A program made the position numbers and the translations under genes. A stretch of 64,000 nt of DNA from the NCBI RefSeq assembly GCF_000247815.1, contig NC_021671.1:23708937-23772936 (forward strand), given 5' to 3'. Below the pieces are notes generated by a model, which was not told the origin of the DNA, ran no database searches, and was given only the letters and a program-made list of their open reading frames with translations. This DNA is from Ficedula albicollis. Taxonomy: Eukaryota > Chordata > Aves > Passeriformes > Muscicapidae. This document shows positions 24,354 through 36,370 of this stretch, one piece after another; within the stretch, counting starts at the first letter, position 1; each line of letters begins with the position of its first letter.

Positions 24354-25261
24354 GGCTGCAATTTAATGGAAATCTTTGTTTACTGTTGGCAATATTCTAG
24401 AAAATTATCTTTTTTTTTTATTTTCCCTCTGGTGCAGATGAATTTTGCAAAGGAATATGCACAAATTTAATATGTAAAAAAAAGAATTTGAAAGTAATTC
24501 CTCACAAAAAATGGGGCCCACACAGTTTTAATCGGTGGAGGTAAAATGATTAAGCATCAAGGTGTTTTTTAAAAAACTTATGAAAATGTGATTTTTATAC
24601 AGCTCTAGAGCTACATGAAGAAAAAGTAGAAAGAAAGATAGCTTTGATTTATTTAATATTCCACTTGCTGTCATTCTATTATGAACTTGTCCTTTTTCTT
24701 TTTACGTTTTTCTGCAGCTCTCTTTCAGAGATATTTTTCTGACTCGTAACAATTCTACAGAAATCTTTCTCTGAGCCCTGAAATCCACTAAAGGTCAAGT
24801 TTGTTGTCTTCTAATTCATACAGAGGGTGAAAGAAATACTGCTAAAACTCCATCTTTTGAAGATCAGGTCTGAAGTAAATAGATATTCTTCCTCAGTAGG
24901 AGAATGGAAAAATATGTTCAAAATATTGGAAAGCTGATTAAATCTCTAACATCAGAGAATGAATCTCATTATAACCTGACATTATTTTTTGTGGTGTCTC
25001 ATTAGGGAAAACTTATGTCACAGAGGAACATATACAAAGCAGCAAAATGTTAAACAGTCAGGATCAGAATCACTAATTAGGTAAGATATACATGTATTTC
25101 TCTAAAGTACAGAGGGATAGGAAACTAGAATTAAATTATCATCAGATAATTCCCTTTATATTAGATAGTTCCCTCTGATTCCACAGGTGGTAGATTGAGG
25201 CCATCTACCTGCTATTTAGGAAAACGTCCAAATTAAAAAAAAAAAAAGGAGTTATGGTTGG
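24354..25261. other. AT-rich intergenic DNA, no gene seen
   Basis: Unique sequence between the A-G-A tract and the 338 bp duplication. No recognisable repeat or exon. Confidence 0.6.
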
Positions 25262-25432
25262 TTCTTTTTGTATTTCAGCATCTAAGAAGATTTCATCACT
25301 GTTAGAGTAGTGATTTACATGAGAGCTAACTCTTTCCACTGAGTTCTCAGTGACCATTCCAAAGAGCTCCTGGAGAAGAACAAAGGGTTTCTCCTCTTGC
25401 CTATTATTTGATAAGGAAGGAACCACTATCAA
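25262..25432 (-). other. Open minus-strand stretch in the duplicated unit (unidentified, possible exon)
   Basis: The minus strand of each duplicate stays open for about 60 codons with mixed, non-repetitive composition. It includes the segments KPFVLLQELFGMVTENSVER and SNSDEIFLDAEIQKE. The identical frame recurs 338 bp later (25600-25770). There is no ATG at its head, the upstream CCTTGATAG is only a weak splice acceptor, and no GT donor follows the last codons. I do not recognise a family. It could be a decayed exon or simply chance; I lean to chance. Confidence 0.2.
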
Positions 25433-25937
25433 GGCAGGAGCATTTTGTTTTAGGTATCATGTTCCACCTCTTTGTAGTTACTAAAAAGAGTCTTAACACA
25501 AATTTTTTAATGTACTGAAAAGAGAGAAAAAAAATCCAAGTATATTTTAAAAATTAAGCACCACTTCAATTTTTAATGTCTATGTTAAAAACTTTGTTTT
25601 TCTTTTTGTATTTCAGCATCTAAGAAGATTTCATCACTGTTAGAGTAGTGATTTACATGAGAGCTAACTCTTTCCACTGAGTTCTCAGTGACCATTCCAA
25701 AGAGCTCCTGGAGAAGAACAAAGGGTTTCTCCTCTTGCCTATTATTTGATAAGGAAGGAACCACTATCAAGGCAGGAGCATTTTGTTTTAGGTATCATGT
25801 TCCACCTCTTTGTAGTTACTAAAAAGAGTCTTAACACAAATTTTTTAATGTACTGAAAAGAGAGAAAAAAAATCCAAGTATATTTTAAAAATTAAGCACC
25901 ACTTCAATTTTTAATGTCTATGTTAAAAACTTTGTTT
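25262..25937. repeat. Perfect 338 bp head-to-tail tandem duplication
   Basis: Copy 1 is 25262-25599 and copy 2 is 25600-25937. Reading base by base I see no difference between them, so the duplication is very recent or is an assembly artefact such as an unresolved overlap. Each copy holds a minus-strand open stretch of about 60 codons (copy 1 about 25262-25450, copy 2 about 25600-25788), listed separately. The unit also has an A-run and AT-rich sequence in its right half. Confidence 0.97.
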
Positions 25938-28592
25938 GATAGCTTTAGACCATATTATTAGAACAAAGAGCAAAGACAGAAAATAACAGAGAAAATTAAC
26001 CCTTACCACGCTGATCCAAACTGAACTGTATTTTGGAGAATTTTCTGGTTTTGTGATGCTTAATTTGGGGATTATTACAACATTATCTATAAATTTTGCA
26101 TCAAAATTAATAATGCACACTCATCTTTGATGAAAGCTTTTCCTAGGAACTCTCAATAAGATATACACTCTTCTGCATCTGCTATAGCTTTTATCTCTGT
26201 TAATAGTTTTATAATTTCTTGGGAGAGAAAATATGCATTGTCCTATCCTTTTGATTTTTATCTTTCATTTACCTTTCAGTTTTCTTTTAATTTTTTTCTA
26301 ATCTTATTCAGTAATTATTTAAAAATTAATTGATGGACAAGTGAGGGTAGACTGACCTTCTAGTGTTGCTTTCTGTGAAACATAGTTGCTATGCAGGCTG
26401 AAATAAGACAGTCATAAAACAGCTATTTCACACCAGGCTGTACTAGTCAGTGTTCTCCACATAATCAGAAAGTAATTAGCTTGAAGCATGAAGTATGAGT
26501 ACTGCTGATGGCATGGCTTTGTGATATGGATTTATTTTGTTTATTTTTTAATTGCTTCTTCCTTGTAATAAAATTAAAGTTGATGGACACATCTATAAAT
26601 ACAAAGCAGTTAATTACAATGGTGCTGGACTACTGAGTCAAAATTTTTTTTTTTCACTTAGTACTAAAATACTTACAAGATCTAAAATAACAACAGTGCT
26701 TAGCAGTTAAAGACATTCAAAAAGGTCTTGCTTAAATTCTGCAGGTGCTTTTACACTTATTTTCTTTATTCCTTGATACCACGACACCCAAAGGCCTGTG
26801 GTTTCTCATTGTTAAGTTCATTTGGAGCTGCCCCTGAGACCAAAGACATATTAAGAAATGAAAGGCCATATGATGCTTCTCTTCCTGTTTTTACCTGACC
26901 TCTTTAGTGAATTTAGGCTGAGAAAAGCTTCATTTCTTTCCAGGTATGTTCCTCAGGTAAAGTTTTGTTGCTACCCATCATACCTATGTGCTCTTAGCCC
27001 TGAAATACTATATTTTTTATCTGAAATAACTTTGGCTGTTGCTTATGCTGTTAAATCTCATATTTTCTCTGTACAGGCACAGATGTGAAATGGCTGATTC
27101 CAAAGTATTTGTTCCTCCCAGTGTTTTTTCTCTGAGCATTTTGGTAAAACAAAACAAATTACTAATGAGATTCTTGTACTAAGAGTAACATTCAGGCTGA
27201 TGTTCCCAATCTGATCCTTATCAGGTCAGAATAAAGTTTAAGCTTTTCATCCCTCCCTGAGCTATTTATGTTATTTTGAAGGATCCAAATGCACACATTT
27301 CATCCGTATTTTATTCAGAATAAGTTTTCTTTACAAATGTTTGGAGCGCTATTTCCCCCTCCCCTTGAAATGGTTTGGATTTTCTTTTGAATATCCTTTT
27401 ATCTCTTACTTGATGTCTTTCATGGAAAATCCTTTGATCTATTTTCAAGGGCATTCTAGGACAGTAGCAGTGCCCAGAGAGACGCATGAATTTTTAAGGA
27501 GCTCATTCAGTTTTCTGTAATGGCACCTATGAATATAATGTACATATATCAAATGCATTTGCATATAAGATATATACCCATGTGTGAAGTTAAGGGCATC
27601 TGTGTTTATACCAGAGTACAGATATAAATGTTCATGAATATAAATATTAAGTTACATGGTTTGTATTTTAGACATATTTAAAAACAAAACTGAATTACTT
27701 TTAATAGATTCTTGTACACTCCTAGAGAGAGAAACAAGCATGCATATATGCATGAATAGAAGATTAAACCCTGCCTTGAAAACACTGCATGTTATCCAAA
27801 ATACAGTAACACCTACTCTACTCATGTATTTTCTTCTTCCACTTGAGATTTAGTAACTGTTTCTTAGACTGCAATTATTTTTCCTCTGTTTCAAAGAAGA
27901 AATACTGCTCATTAGTCTAATGCTATGTGGAAGCCCAATTCAACCCTCCATTTACACTGACTGATAAAAGCTGAAGTAGAATTTGAACAGTTTACTAGAT
28001 AGTTCAGATATCATCTTTGGGTAACTTCACATTTATTGAATAAGTTATTAAAAGAAAATATGGTGACACAGGCTGTAAATTCCTGAACCAAAGGAATATA
28101 TCAAGGACAGTTAATATTTGAGATATGTACTGAAATCGATTCTAATAACAGAAATCTTCATCCTTTACACATCAGTAAACAGGAAAAGGTCAACAATTGG
28201 CTTGGAGAAACACTTCAAACATATTCAGCTCCGAATTCTTCTTGTTTACTTTCTTAATCTAAATTCCTTTGTGAAATTACAAACAATATTTCTTCTAGCT
28301 AAAATAATAATAACATCAGTCTAGGTTGCTGTTTAATATGCCGCCACTTCCCTAAAAAGTTAAACTTCTCAGGGAAAAGTGAATATTTTTCTGTGTGTAT
28401 TCTGTGCATTCTACAAAGTACCACCTTTGCAAGATGTATAATGTCTTAGAGATTGTTATTTGGAGACTACTCTCTTGAAGAAGCAGCCAGAGAAGTGGAC
28501 TTTGAATGACCTGTGCCCACCCTTGTGGAGCTGGAAGTTCAACATGGCTGAGTGCTGCACCCATATGCTGCACCCAGGCCAGGGAAATTTCC
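25938..28592. other. AT-rich intergenic DNA, no gene seen
   Basis: Unique AT-rich sequence with scattered short T- and A-runs (about 26642-26654). Several frames of 60-76 codons are present, none with recognisable content. Confidence 0.6.
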
Positions 28593-29065
28593 TGTCCTGA
28601 TTTCAGCTGGGGTAGAATTAATTTTCTTCTTAGTAGCTGGTACAGTGCCATGTTTTTTGCATTTAGTATGAAAATAATATGAGAAGCTTGTATTTTGTCT
28701 GTTCCTAAACCAAGAACATTTCAGTTCACCATGCTCTGCCAGTGAGGAGTGGCACATAAAGGTGGGAGGGACCATGGTTACTGCAGGTGACATGAACTGG
28801 CCAAAAAGATATTCAATACCATAGGATATCATGATCAGCATATAAACTGGGGGAGTTGACCAGGAAGGGCTGACTGCTGCTTGGGGAAGAGTTGGGAATT
28901 TGTTGGTTGCTGAGCAGTTGTATTATGCACCACCTGTTCCACTTGGGTTCTGTTACACTCTCTGCTTTTGTAACTGCAATTATTACTATTATTCTTATAA
29001 ACACTATTATTAGTATATGTATTATTATGTTAGTATTTTTTCTTTTTTTGTTTTGTTTTCAAACA
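28593..29065 (+). mobile_element. Avian ERV LTR, copy 1, plus strand, 3'-truncated
   Basis: The left end reads TGTCCTGATTTCAGCTGGGG. It is followed by the family landmarks TTAATTTTCTTCTTAGTAGC, CCATGCTCTGCCAGTGAGGA, GAACTGGCCAAAAAGATATT and a TATAAACTGGGGGAGTTG promoter block (TATA at 28841-28846). It then runs into an ATT-rich stretch (about 28978-29030) where the R region begins, and stops before the expected U5 end. The same order of landmarks is seen in copy 2 at 36371-36975. I know this LTR as a common avian ERV family but do not assign a database name. The short open frames across it are not genes. Confidence 0.85.
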
Positions 29066-31980
29066 AATTCATAACAAGATCAAGTCCTTGTTTTTAATCA
29101 CCTAAAGATTAATTTTACCCATATCTTCCACTTCCATGAAGAAGATGTTTCAGCAGTAAGATGTGAGCAAACTGAATATCTACTCTGCAGTCCTGGAAGA
29201 TCTCTTACACTTAAAAGCCTTTGGAAATTTTTAGGCCCTAAGCAAAAATTTTAAAGCTGGAAATTGCCATCACAGGCAGTTTAGCTTCCCTTCTTCCATT
29301 CAACAGTAGGGTTGAGGAAAAAAACTGCAAAATACATAGAGTATTCTAAAAATGAAAGGGCAGTCATAAAAGGAAAAAAAAAAACTTATGTGAAGAAATT
29401 GACAATTAGAAAATGAAGAAACATCATTAAGTTTCTCTCTTAATTTTGTATCTGAATGCTGTATCATAGTACATTAGAAATGCCAAAAATAAACAAAAAA
29501 TTCTTTCCTTGCAGCACTGCCATCAGAGTGGAATGGATTACGGCATGTGTGTGGTAAAGTTACTAAATGTAGTATTTCATCTCTGTACTTCGTAGGATTA
29601 AGTAAAAAAACTTCAACACTGTAAAACTCACAAGAAAGACTGTTGAACAAGATACCCATTGGTCTCGTATAAAGAGAAGAGTTCCACAGTCTTTTACCAC
29701 AGAGCCATAACAGGTCTAATACAGAGATAAGTACTGTTAGATTCCCATTATCTATTAGCTATATACCTATTAAATGTGGTGAAAATAAAGCACTTGTGTA
29801 GATCAGTGCTCTTTGAATATGGTTTAAAGGCTTACCAGATATAACATGCCTTTAGATGTTCACCATATCATCCATTATCTCCCATTGTACACACCTGAAT
29901 TGAAAGTCAGAATATGTTGCAATGTTCTTGGTGACAACAGTACTGCTACACAGCATGATCAAAAGGGATTGGCATTAAAAACTGTAACTAAGATGACCTT
30001 CAGAGTGTGAAGGAGTTAGTGAAGAGACAATGTCCCCATTTTAGAAGGGTGTTCCCCCCATTCATCAACAAATACAGAACTACACACACACTGAATTTCA
30101 CTTACTACTCATCTAAGCAGCTTTTGTTCTGTGTGGACAGATGCCTGCCTCTTCTTCACCAAGACACTGTTGAATATGTAATATATACTGGCTGGAACCT
30201 CCCTGGACTCTGCCCTGAAGGATAAAGGAGCAGAACAGAGCTGGTAGGTATTTTAAGTACATTTTTTAAGACCTTGGGAACTCTTTGCTCCCCATGTAAG
30301 AAATCAGGTAAGGAAGGCAACAGACCAGCATGGTTAACCCCTTGGAAAACTAAAGTATAAGAAAGAAATGCACAGGCAAGGGAACCAGAGATATGCATTC
30401 TAAGAAAAATATTGAGACATTGTGCAATTATGTAGGGATGGGATCAAAAATGTTAAGAATAAGTTGGAGTGGAATTTGGCAAAAAATATGACTTATAAGA
30501 TGAGTTTCTGCAAATATATTTCTCAGTAAAGGAAGATGTATTCTTCACAATAATTAAGACAGGAGAACTAGTGAAAACAAGCATGGGGAAGACTTTTTGC
30601 TGGTTTTCCCTGGCAACTATCTTCTCTTCAGTACTTTAACCTCAAGGCTGGATTGGGGGAACAAAGGCCTTTTCATTGAGGAAGACCAGATTTGAGGCCA
30701 CCTAAGGAACCTGGACATACAAAAGGACATGTGACCCAATAAGATGCTATATTTAAAGCAGTCAGTGCCTCTAAACTGATGAACAAATTATTCAGCCACT
30801 TTAGTGATGAATCTTTCTGCATTGTTTCAGTGGCAGAAGCTAGCTTCTGACACTTTCAGAAAGTCTCCACATATAGCATATATTTTAATTTTCTGGCATT
30901 TCGTTTTGTAGTGATTTCAGTAAATACCTCTTAAAAAGTTCACAGGTAATAATTCTGAATAAAATGAAAAGTTATTATTCACCACTGCCTGTACTGTTTG
31001 TCCATTACTCTTCCTTATAATATTAGGGGTGAAACAAAGTCTTTTCAGCTCTCTCTAATGGCAAAAGTTCTTTTGAAGATCTTCATGTAAGTTGGCAATA
31101 ATTTTGACAGAAGAACCCAAGCAATTATATATTTTAGCGTTTATTAGATAAATATAAGATATATACTTATAACTTATATCTTACATACTTATAAATATAT
31201 ATCCTTGTTCACAAAAGTTTGAGGCCACCAGTACTGTTGGCACTCTAAAACTCTCCTCCCTCCAGGACAGATTTCCTCAGCTCTCATGGTGTTAACATAT
31301 TTTTGATGTTTTCAGAAGCTAGCCTTATCATATAGATTACCTCACTGCTCTTTAAGAGCTCCTATTTGAGAATTTGCCATCTCATCATCTGGTCACACTG
31401 CCATGACTTGGGAGTGGTGCTGGAAATCCTTTGCTGTAGTCGAGATCAGTGAAATAAATGAGACAAAGCATATATGTATGGTCCTACCTGTCATTTATTA
31501 GAGAGAGACATTTTCTCTGTGACTTCAAATACCAGTGCTTGCTGTAGTGATTTAGCTAACTGCATATTTTATTCTAGTTATACCAGGCCACTTGCTGACA
31601 CCTCTGCATTAACTGAGTCTTTGATGTCTATTTTAAGTTATTAAGATTTGTTTGTAGAAAACAAGTCATGTGCTTGACACTTGCTTCCCCCTTGCTTCCT
31701 TAATATAGCACCATCTGTATTTGTGAATGTACTCTGGAGCAGTTATTCACTTTGAGTACAGAAAGCCATAGCATAATTATATTTGAGATTAACTAGAGTA
31801 GTTTCTGCTACAATTTCTTCTCTGTTAGGATGATATAATACAGAACAGCCAGGACAAGCAGAAAGAAGAATTTAGACATTTTTCTGCAATAAAATTGCAC
31901 TTGTTTTTATTTTGTCTTTCTGTTCTTCTCAGAGCATTTGTTTGCTAGCTATTTTAAATTTATCAGTTTGATTATAATTT
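29066..31980. other. AT-rich intergenic DNA, no gene seen
   Basis: Unique AT-rich sequence. An imperfect TA/AT patch occurs at about 31125-31205. Frames at 30007-30225 and 30156-30398 overlap on opposite strands and show no domain. Confidence 0.6.
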
Positions 31981-31984
31981 CGAG

Positions 31985-32084
31985 TATATATTTATACACA
32001 TACACACACACATATATATATGGAGAATTTGCCCCATTTATTAAATCAATCTATCATATAGATATCTATATAGATATATAGTTA
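31985..32084. repeat. TA/CA and GATA-like low-complexity patch
   Basis: Two blocks are present: TATA/CACA alternation at about 31985-32022, and imperfect ATAGATATCTATATAGATAT at about 32056-32082, separated by unique sequence. Confidence 0.75.
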
Positions 32085-32478
32085 TAATGCCATAAAATAT
32101 TTTAATTTCAATAAATAATTGTAGCAAATAAACTTTCAATGCACATGAAATGAACACTTCACGATGGAAAAAAATTGACAAATAACATACCTTTTTAAAA
32201 TGGCAGCTGCGGTTTATAATTATCATCATACTTACATCTATGATTTTCAAATTAATTATAGGATTTTAAAGACTTATTAATGATTAGTAGGAAGTAGCTT
32301 ATTTTCACTGCTCATACTGCATGATCAGTGGGTCCATAAGTACAAACCAAAATATATTTATTTTGTTTGCAAAAATGGGGGGGCGAGGGGGCAGGGTGCA
32401 TGTGAGAATAAGATGGGAGATTCATTTAAAGCAAATACAGAAAGTAAAGTATAGAAACTCAATTTCAGAGGAAGTTTA

Positions 32479-32589
32479 TCCACATTTAATATTACACCAC
32501 TTTCCCTAAATATTTATTCACATAAATACCAAGTCCACATTTAATATTACATCACTTTTCCCTAAATATTTATTCACATAAATACCAAA
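32479..32589. repeat. 55 bp tandem duplication (two copies)
   Basis: TCCACATTTAATATTACA starts at 32479 and at 32534. Both continue to CATAAATACCAA. The second copy has one extra T in the ACTTTTCCC run and one C-to-T change. A smaller echo (AATAATTCAGG twice) follows at 32588-32615. Confidence 0.93.
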
Positions 32590-32615
32590 TAATTCAGGTT
32601 AAAAATAATTCAGGC

Positions 32616-34260
32616 TAAAAATACTTGAGAGAATTTGTAACAGGTGACACAAAGAATATAACTTCCTGGTTTTAAATATTTTTTTTTTTAAGAATGGAAT
32701 AGAGAAAATATTATGAAAATGTATTCTGGTTAAATTATATGTATAAATAGCAAAAGACATACATTTATGTACTCCTTTTTTTTCAGTAGGCTTCAAAAAC
32801 AAATTCATCTCTGGACATAAGGTCCAATTAAAATGTCACAGAGTCATGGGGTGAAGCTTACCCTGAAGCACCTCCCTGACAAAGAAGACCTTGACTTTAT
32901 CTGACCAGCTCTAACTGACTAGATTAATGTAGATGATCTGGAAAACAAAGACACATCAGAAAAAATGTGCAGTACATAACCTCACACTTCGGTAATAAAT
33001 TTGAGAAGGACAATGGGAGGATGACAAAAAGCCATTTGACAACTGCTCTTTGGCTTTAGATACAGAGAAAGTCAAAGAGATTGTCCTGAGGCTACATGAC
33101 TAGAAAAGCCTTTTCAGGCTTAGGCCATAAGTCTAATATAGAAAGTCAAAATTATTTTTAAAAACCAGTCCTTTGTGGGGGACAGAGACATGTCCCTTTA
33201 TGTTGACAGTGCAGCTAGCAGAGTTTGTAGAGAGACATTATAAAAGATGCTGGAAGCACAGCTGGGCCAGTCCCATCCAGTGGTGGGGATGGGCTCCCTG
33301 CTGCCCAGGGCCCATGTGGCGGGGAAGGGAAAGAGGCCATCAGTGCTCTGTGTGGTGTAGAGTAGAAATTGTGATGTGTGGACATAGATCTCCATCAAAG
33401 AGAGATAACCTAGAGAGAAAGACAAGACCGGGGAATAATGACAGAGGGGGGAAGGAAATGCAATCAGAAAATGCTTTCAAATTTAATTGGAGATCCATCA
33501 TTTTTGTGTGGAAGTTCCTACAATTCAAAATTAATGTTTCTTACCTTCCTTGAATATCTTTTCACTTCACTATACCAGTTTATCTGAACATTTAACATCT
33601 ATATAATACTTACTGTATTCTTAGTTTTACCCCAGAGAAATTACATTGACTCCAGACAGTTTCCTCTGATTTATATAAGGATGAGGAAGATGAAACTCTA
33701 ACTGTTTGATTTCCATCGTAACAGAATGAGGGAAACCATGTTATAGCCTTTTGACACAGTCCATTCTGTTGCAGCTTCAGGAAATTAATGCTGTAAAAAT
33801 CCCCTCACTTCTCCATTTTTTAATGTCCGGCTTAACATTTCCAGCTACATTAACCTTTGTATTGCGATAAGTGGTTCAATTATTTATAAATTGCTTATTC
33901 CTAAAATATTTGATATTAAGCATAATTTGTGCCCTCCACAACTTGAATTTTCTTATTAATTTACTTTTCCAAATTCTTGTAGCCTAGTAGAAAAGGCTAT
34001 TTTTTATTAGTGAGACTGTGGTTATGTAACTTAGTTTTGACTTGAGGAATGGCATTCTGTGCACTTGTTTGACAGAATTCAGTAAATGTATGACTAGTTT
34101 GAAGCTCTTTATATTAGGGATAGCTAGATTGCATGATGGAAAAGAGTTTTGATTCCAGTGCATTGATTGGTGAGTTCCACTCTTTGTTGAACATTAGTAA
34201 ACCTTACCTATTCCATGATCACTGAGCAATGTAAATACCGACAAGATAAAAGGAAAATAT
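32616..34260. other. Intergenic DNA, no gene seen
   Basis: Unique AT-rich sequence with one GC-richer patch at 33170-33440. That patch contains opposite-strand frames up to 126 codons without recognisable domains. No repeat ends seen. Confidence 0.55.
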
Positions 34261-34261
34261 G

Positions 34262-35170
34262 TATGTCTCAAACATAGATAGCCAGACAGCTGTGGAGCCA
34301 ACCAGGATTGTTGGCAAGAACTCACTGGGACAATGAACGGGATGCAGCCTGGAGAAGGAGGAAGTGCAGAGGTAGGACAGTGTTGGAATCTGAAAAACAG
34401 AGACCTCTCTGAGCTCCTCAGGGACAGATCAACAAGCTGCAGTGAGAGCTGAAAAACATAGTCCTAGATATCAGCGTAGAAAACAAGCCTTAAAAACAAG
34501 TCTCTGTGAGAGCTCCAAAACATAATTTTAGACATAATAAAAATATCAGCGTAGAAAACAAGCTTTAAAAACAAGTCTCTGTGAGAGCTCCAAAACATAA
34601 TTTTAGACATAATAAAAATATAGTAAGAATATTGCTTGAATTTTTCAGATAGAACAGATAGATCATATGCATAGGTTATATGTAAATTTCATACTAAGAA
34701 ACTGGAATACTAATAGGTTGAGAAGAAATACTTCCGATTTGTGTTCTTAGCTCATTAGGTAATTTGTAAATAAGAATCTCTATATGGGAGATAGATGTTC
34801 TCTCTCTCACTCTCTCTTCCTCCACCATCACCATCGTCACTACTGCCACATGAAGAAGAACAAGAAGAAGAAAAAAAACAGTGAGCATGTGCCTCTCAAG
34901 ACTTTGTACCAGGCTGCAGTGTCTGCCTCTGCTCAGGACTCTGTACTAGGCTGCTACTCTGGCCCTCCTGGGGTCTTGCACCGGAGAGCTGCTTCTACTT
35001 CTGATCGGCACTTTATTTCTATTTGGGACTCCATGCTGAAAACTTTTAGCACAGACTTTAACACTTAGGACTTTTGCCTGTTGAGACTGATGCATGCACC
35101 TTTGCAATAAAGACTTTATAGAAACTAGTAACTGCTTATCTCTTCTAAAGAAAAACAACCTGACAGGACA
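34262..35170 (+). mobile_element. Probable ERV LTR-derived sequence, plus strand
   Basis: The right part has an LTR R/U5 appearance: a CT-rich stretch (about 34798-34825), a GC-richer transcribed-like region, then TTTGCAATAAAGACTTTATA with a poly-A signal at 35106-35111 and a pyrimidine-rich tail ending near GACAGGACA (35168). The left part, from TGTCTCAAAC at about 34265, contains the 75 bp duplication. Ends and target duplication are not clear, so the boundaries are approximate and two elements may be merged. Confidence 0.4.
34470..34619. repeat. 75 bp tandem duplication (two copies)
   Basis: ATCAGCGTAGAAAACAAG starts at 34470 and 34545. Both copies run through AGTCTCTGTGAGAGCTCC to ACATAATAAAAAT and differ at a C/T in AAGC[C/T]TTAAA. 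A shorter partial match (GAGAGCTGAAAAACATA) precedes the first copy. Confidence 0.94.
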
Positions 35171-35352
35171 GCACTTTTCTGTGGCAAATGTCCTTTTTCT
35201 GGCTCCTGGAGACAAGTAAAATGATGCAGTGCAAGCACGGGAATGAGTCAAAAAGCAGCCATGGACTGTCTACCAAAAGGGCGAAGAAGCAGAGGGCAGA
35301 GCATGATCCCTGAAGCCTCCAACCCGTTTCCCAATAGGTCTAGAAGAATGAA

Positions 35353-35727
35353 GTGTGAGTGGTAGCTAATTTTCATAATGAGAAATTTATCTCCTGGGTA
35401 CCCTCGTGAAGCCTGGGCCTACATCCCAGGACCCTGAACTCCACATCATCTTGTTTGATGTTGAAGCCAGGGCTGATGATCTTACCTTCCTTCCTCTTTC
35501 TCTCTCCCATCTCTTTCACCCTATCCCTTTTTCAAAACCCATTGCTGTGTCCTTATACTATAAGAAAAGGGAATATCTTATCTCAATTTCCATGTCAAGT
35601 GTTTTATTTAGCAATAAAACTCCATAAGGTTTTGCAGACCCTCTGTTCTGTTTCTGTTCCTTATCAACAACAAGGCTGTGTGTGTGCCTGTGTATCCCCT
35701 TTCCCTTTTAGGGTGGGATGCCACAAG
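35353..35727 (+). mobile_element. Possible second LTR, plus strand
   Basis: A TG...CA-bounded segment (TGTGAGTGG at about 35354 to GGGATGCCACA near 35726) contains a pyrimidine-rich stretch (about 35487-35530), a TATACTATAAG block (about 35554) and an AATAAAAC signal (35613). It then has a TGTTCTGTTTCTGTTCC run, resembling R/U5. No target duplication is evident, so this is tentative. Confidence 0.35.
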
Positions 35728-35729
35728 TA

Positions 35730-36370
35730 ATTCAAATAATACAACAATTAAAGTAAAAATATTTTTCTAATAAGAGAAAAATAAAAGTAAAACAAAAAAC
35801 ATAAATAACAGAGTGTGACTTTGACTAGAGTATAAATCAAATGTAGTACTAAATATATTGCAGATTTGTATGATTGATAAATGTTTTTTCATTATTTTTC
35901 TCCTTTTTAATTTTCCAGGACTTGCATGAGGTAGGACAGAGATAGGGGCAGTGGAGCCAACTATTGTATGTACATAGCACAATATACCACTGATACAGCT
36001 TTGTTATGGGAATAGAAGAGAAAAAAGGTAGAAGTGAAGGGAAATTGAAAGTGAGTGAAGATTTTTCCTTCAATGTCTAATGCTATCACAGCACTATTGG
36101 AGGAATAGAGGGTAAGATAACTTTTTTCCTCTAACTTTTATTGGATTTATTATGGTAATTTCAGGTGTGGTTCTGACTGCAATCACTAATTTGCTAGCCA
36201 CTGTTACCTTGAGCAGGGTGATTTGTAGGAAGAAGAGACCACAAGATGTGAAGATTCCACTTCTGCATCCTACTTTTCCTATTACTTTGCTCTGTATCCC
36301 ATGAGTTGGTACTTTATAAATGACTTTGAAATTTCAGGGCAGCTGCTTTCCCCAACTACTTCTCTTACAC
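35730..36370. other. Intergenic DNA, no gene seen
   Basis: AT-rich unique sequence between LTR-like segments. Minus-strand frames 35767-35982 and 35849-36073 overlap each other and are unconvincing. Confidence 0.55.

Noticed and set aside
24216..24470. Frame with a poly-glycine/poly-lysine centre
   Set aside because: It reads through the A-G-A homopolymer sandwich; the flanks show no coding signal.
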